A stretch of DNA of 32,057 nucleotides, taken from NCBI GenBank assembly GCA_029567325.1, contig JAKQLF010000302.1, positions 1-32,057 of the forward strand, written 5' to 3'. The stretch comes from Bacteroidota bacterium. Lineage in GTDB: Bacteria; Bacteroidota; Bacteroidia; Chitinophagales; Saprospiraceae. Shown here piece after piece: positions 31,516 to 32,057 of this stretch (position 1 is its first letter; every line of letters begins with the position of its first letter). Position numbers and translations under genes: made by a program. The notes beneath the pieces are model-generated. The model was not told the DNA's origin and did not search any database. It saw only the letters and a list, made by a program, of their open reading frames with translations.

Positions 31516-31968
31516 ATGGATCATAATTTTGCCGGCAATGATAAACTTATCATCTCTTGTGATAAAAATTTGTTAGATTTTGACATGATTCACCAGTATT
31601 TGAGTCAGGATTCCTATTGGAGTAAAGGAATACCAAGACACGTTGTCGAGAAGGCCGCTCAAAATTCACTATGTTTTGGTGTTTACTTCAATGGTAAACA
31701 AATTGGCTATGCAAGAATTATCAGTGATTTCGCCAGCTTCGCATATCTGGCAGATGTTTTTGTACTTCCAGAATATAGAGGACAGGGTATTTCCAAAAAA
31801 CTGATGGATTTCATTATGAATCATGAAGACTTACAAGGACTTAGGAGATGGATGCTGGCCACTTTGGATGCACATGGTTTGTACCAACAATTTGGGTGGA
31901 AGACTATGGCAAATCCAGAAAGGTTTATGGAAGTTCACTTTCCGAATGTGTATCAACCCATTCAATAG
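31516..31968 (+). CDS. GNAT family N-acetyltransferase
   Basis: 150 residues from the ATG at 31516. The acetyl-CoA loop is 'VFVLPEYRGQGISKKLMDF' (R/Q-x-x-G-x-G pattern: RGQGIS), preceded by strand 'CFGVYFNGKQIGYARII' and followed by 'LATLDAHGLYQQFGW'. The substrate is unknown; the overall pattern resembles the small cytosolic GNATs of Bacteroidota. The frame extends upstream to a TTG (31495), but that overlaps the promoter. A copy of the end repeat lies 35 bp past its stop. Confidence 0.93.
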   Translation: MDHNFAGNDKLIISCDKNLLDFDMIHQYLSQDSYWSKGIPRHVVEKAAQNSLCFGVYFNGKQIGYARIISDFASFAYLADVFVLPEYRGQGISKKLMDFIMNHEDLQGLRRWMLATLDAHGLYQQFGWKTMANPERFMEVHFPNVYQPIQ

Positions 31969-32002
31969 GAGATAAGCAAAGCATTGATGCTCTGGCATCG
32001 AG

Positions 32003-32057
32003 CCTCGAGCCTGAGATTAGGACACTTCTAAAAATAGTATATGTGTTATTAAAAAAA
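32003..32057 (+). repeat. Copy 2 of the ~55-bp end repeat
   Basis: Inverted match to 133-187. It holds GACAC..CTAAAAATAGTATATGTGTTATTAAAAAAA in the same 3' position relative to its upstream gene as copy 1 has to the hemolysin III-like gene. The sequence stops inside the A-run, so the element may continue. Confidence 0.7.

Noticed and set aside
133-32057. The whole window as a composite mobile element bounded by inverted repeats
   Set aside because: The bounded DNA is ordinary housekeeping content with no transposase or integrase. A dispersed repeat at assembly ends is a simpler reading.

Overview
The window looks like a chromosomal segment of an AT-rich Bacteroidota, most likely from the Saprospiraceae/Chitinophagales side (inference). 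The grounds are: several TAnnTTTG -7 boxes, two with a TTTG or TTG -33 element 19-20 bp upstream; secreted proteins with 3-coathanger-type C-termini; a 'WPDYVF...HLPNVPS' trailer protein; a DUF6503-like lipoprotein; and a tRNA-guanine transglycosylase without zinc ligands. No tRNA, rRNA, CRISPR array, transposase or phage module was seen. The content is mostly housekeeping genes, separated by repeat-rich intergenic DNA.

Layout. 1-3.1 kb: a hemolysin III/PAQR-like membrane protein and a small secreted protein (both -), then an Nramp-superfamily transporter (+) lacking the usual metal ligands. A ~172-bp imperfect palindrome lies between the last two. 3.1-9.3 kb (all -): an M23 peptidase translationally coupled to a trailer/coiled-coil surface protein, an M43 metalloprotease bracketed by two diverged copies of a ~270-bp repeat, and a TPR sensor histidine kinase with no response regulator beside it. 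9.5-10.5 kb (-): ruvX-def. 11.0-12.7 kb (+): a periplasmic lipoprotein alpha-amylase. 12.8-15.5 kb (+): thiL-GT2-rsmG, with overlapping genes. 15.5-17.4 kb (-): GT4 glycosyltransferase-pdeM. 17.5-22.3 kb (+): alpha/beta hydrolase, Nif3-like protein, zinc-ribbon coiled coil, TPR protein and flavin reductase. 22.5-25.5 kb (+): a lipoprotein and a large M48 membrane protease. 25.7-28.6 kb (+): a tight SPOR-like/rodA/tgt operon. 28.6-29.8 kb: a repeat-rich island around a Uma2 nuclease gene with a strong, apparently leaderless promoter. 29.8-31.3 kb (-): comM/yifB. 31.5-32.0 kb (+): a GNAT acetyltransferase.

How the genes fit together. There is no single pathway. Themes are envelope biology (rodA with SPOR, M23, M43, M48, amylase, trailer protein), translation and RNA processing (def, tgt, rsmG), DNA processing (ruvX, pdeM, comM) and cofactor or metal handling (thiL, Nif3-like, Nramp-like).

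The most unusual signals are not a new gene system. They are: the ligand-less Nramp homologue; the palindromic and MITE-like intergenic elements; an inverted ~55-bp repeat at the two window ends, downstream of a gene in each case; a perfect terminator-like hairpin inside the first codons of a TPR gene; and the coupled M23/trailer pair. I found no convincing new defence, biosynthetic or mobile system.
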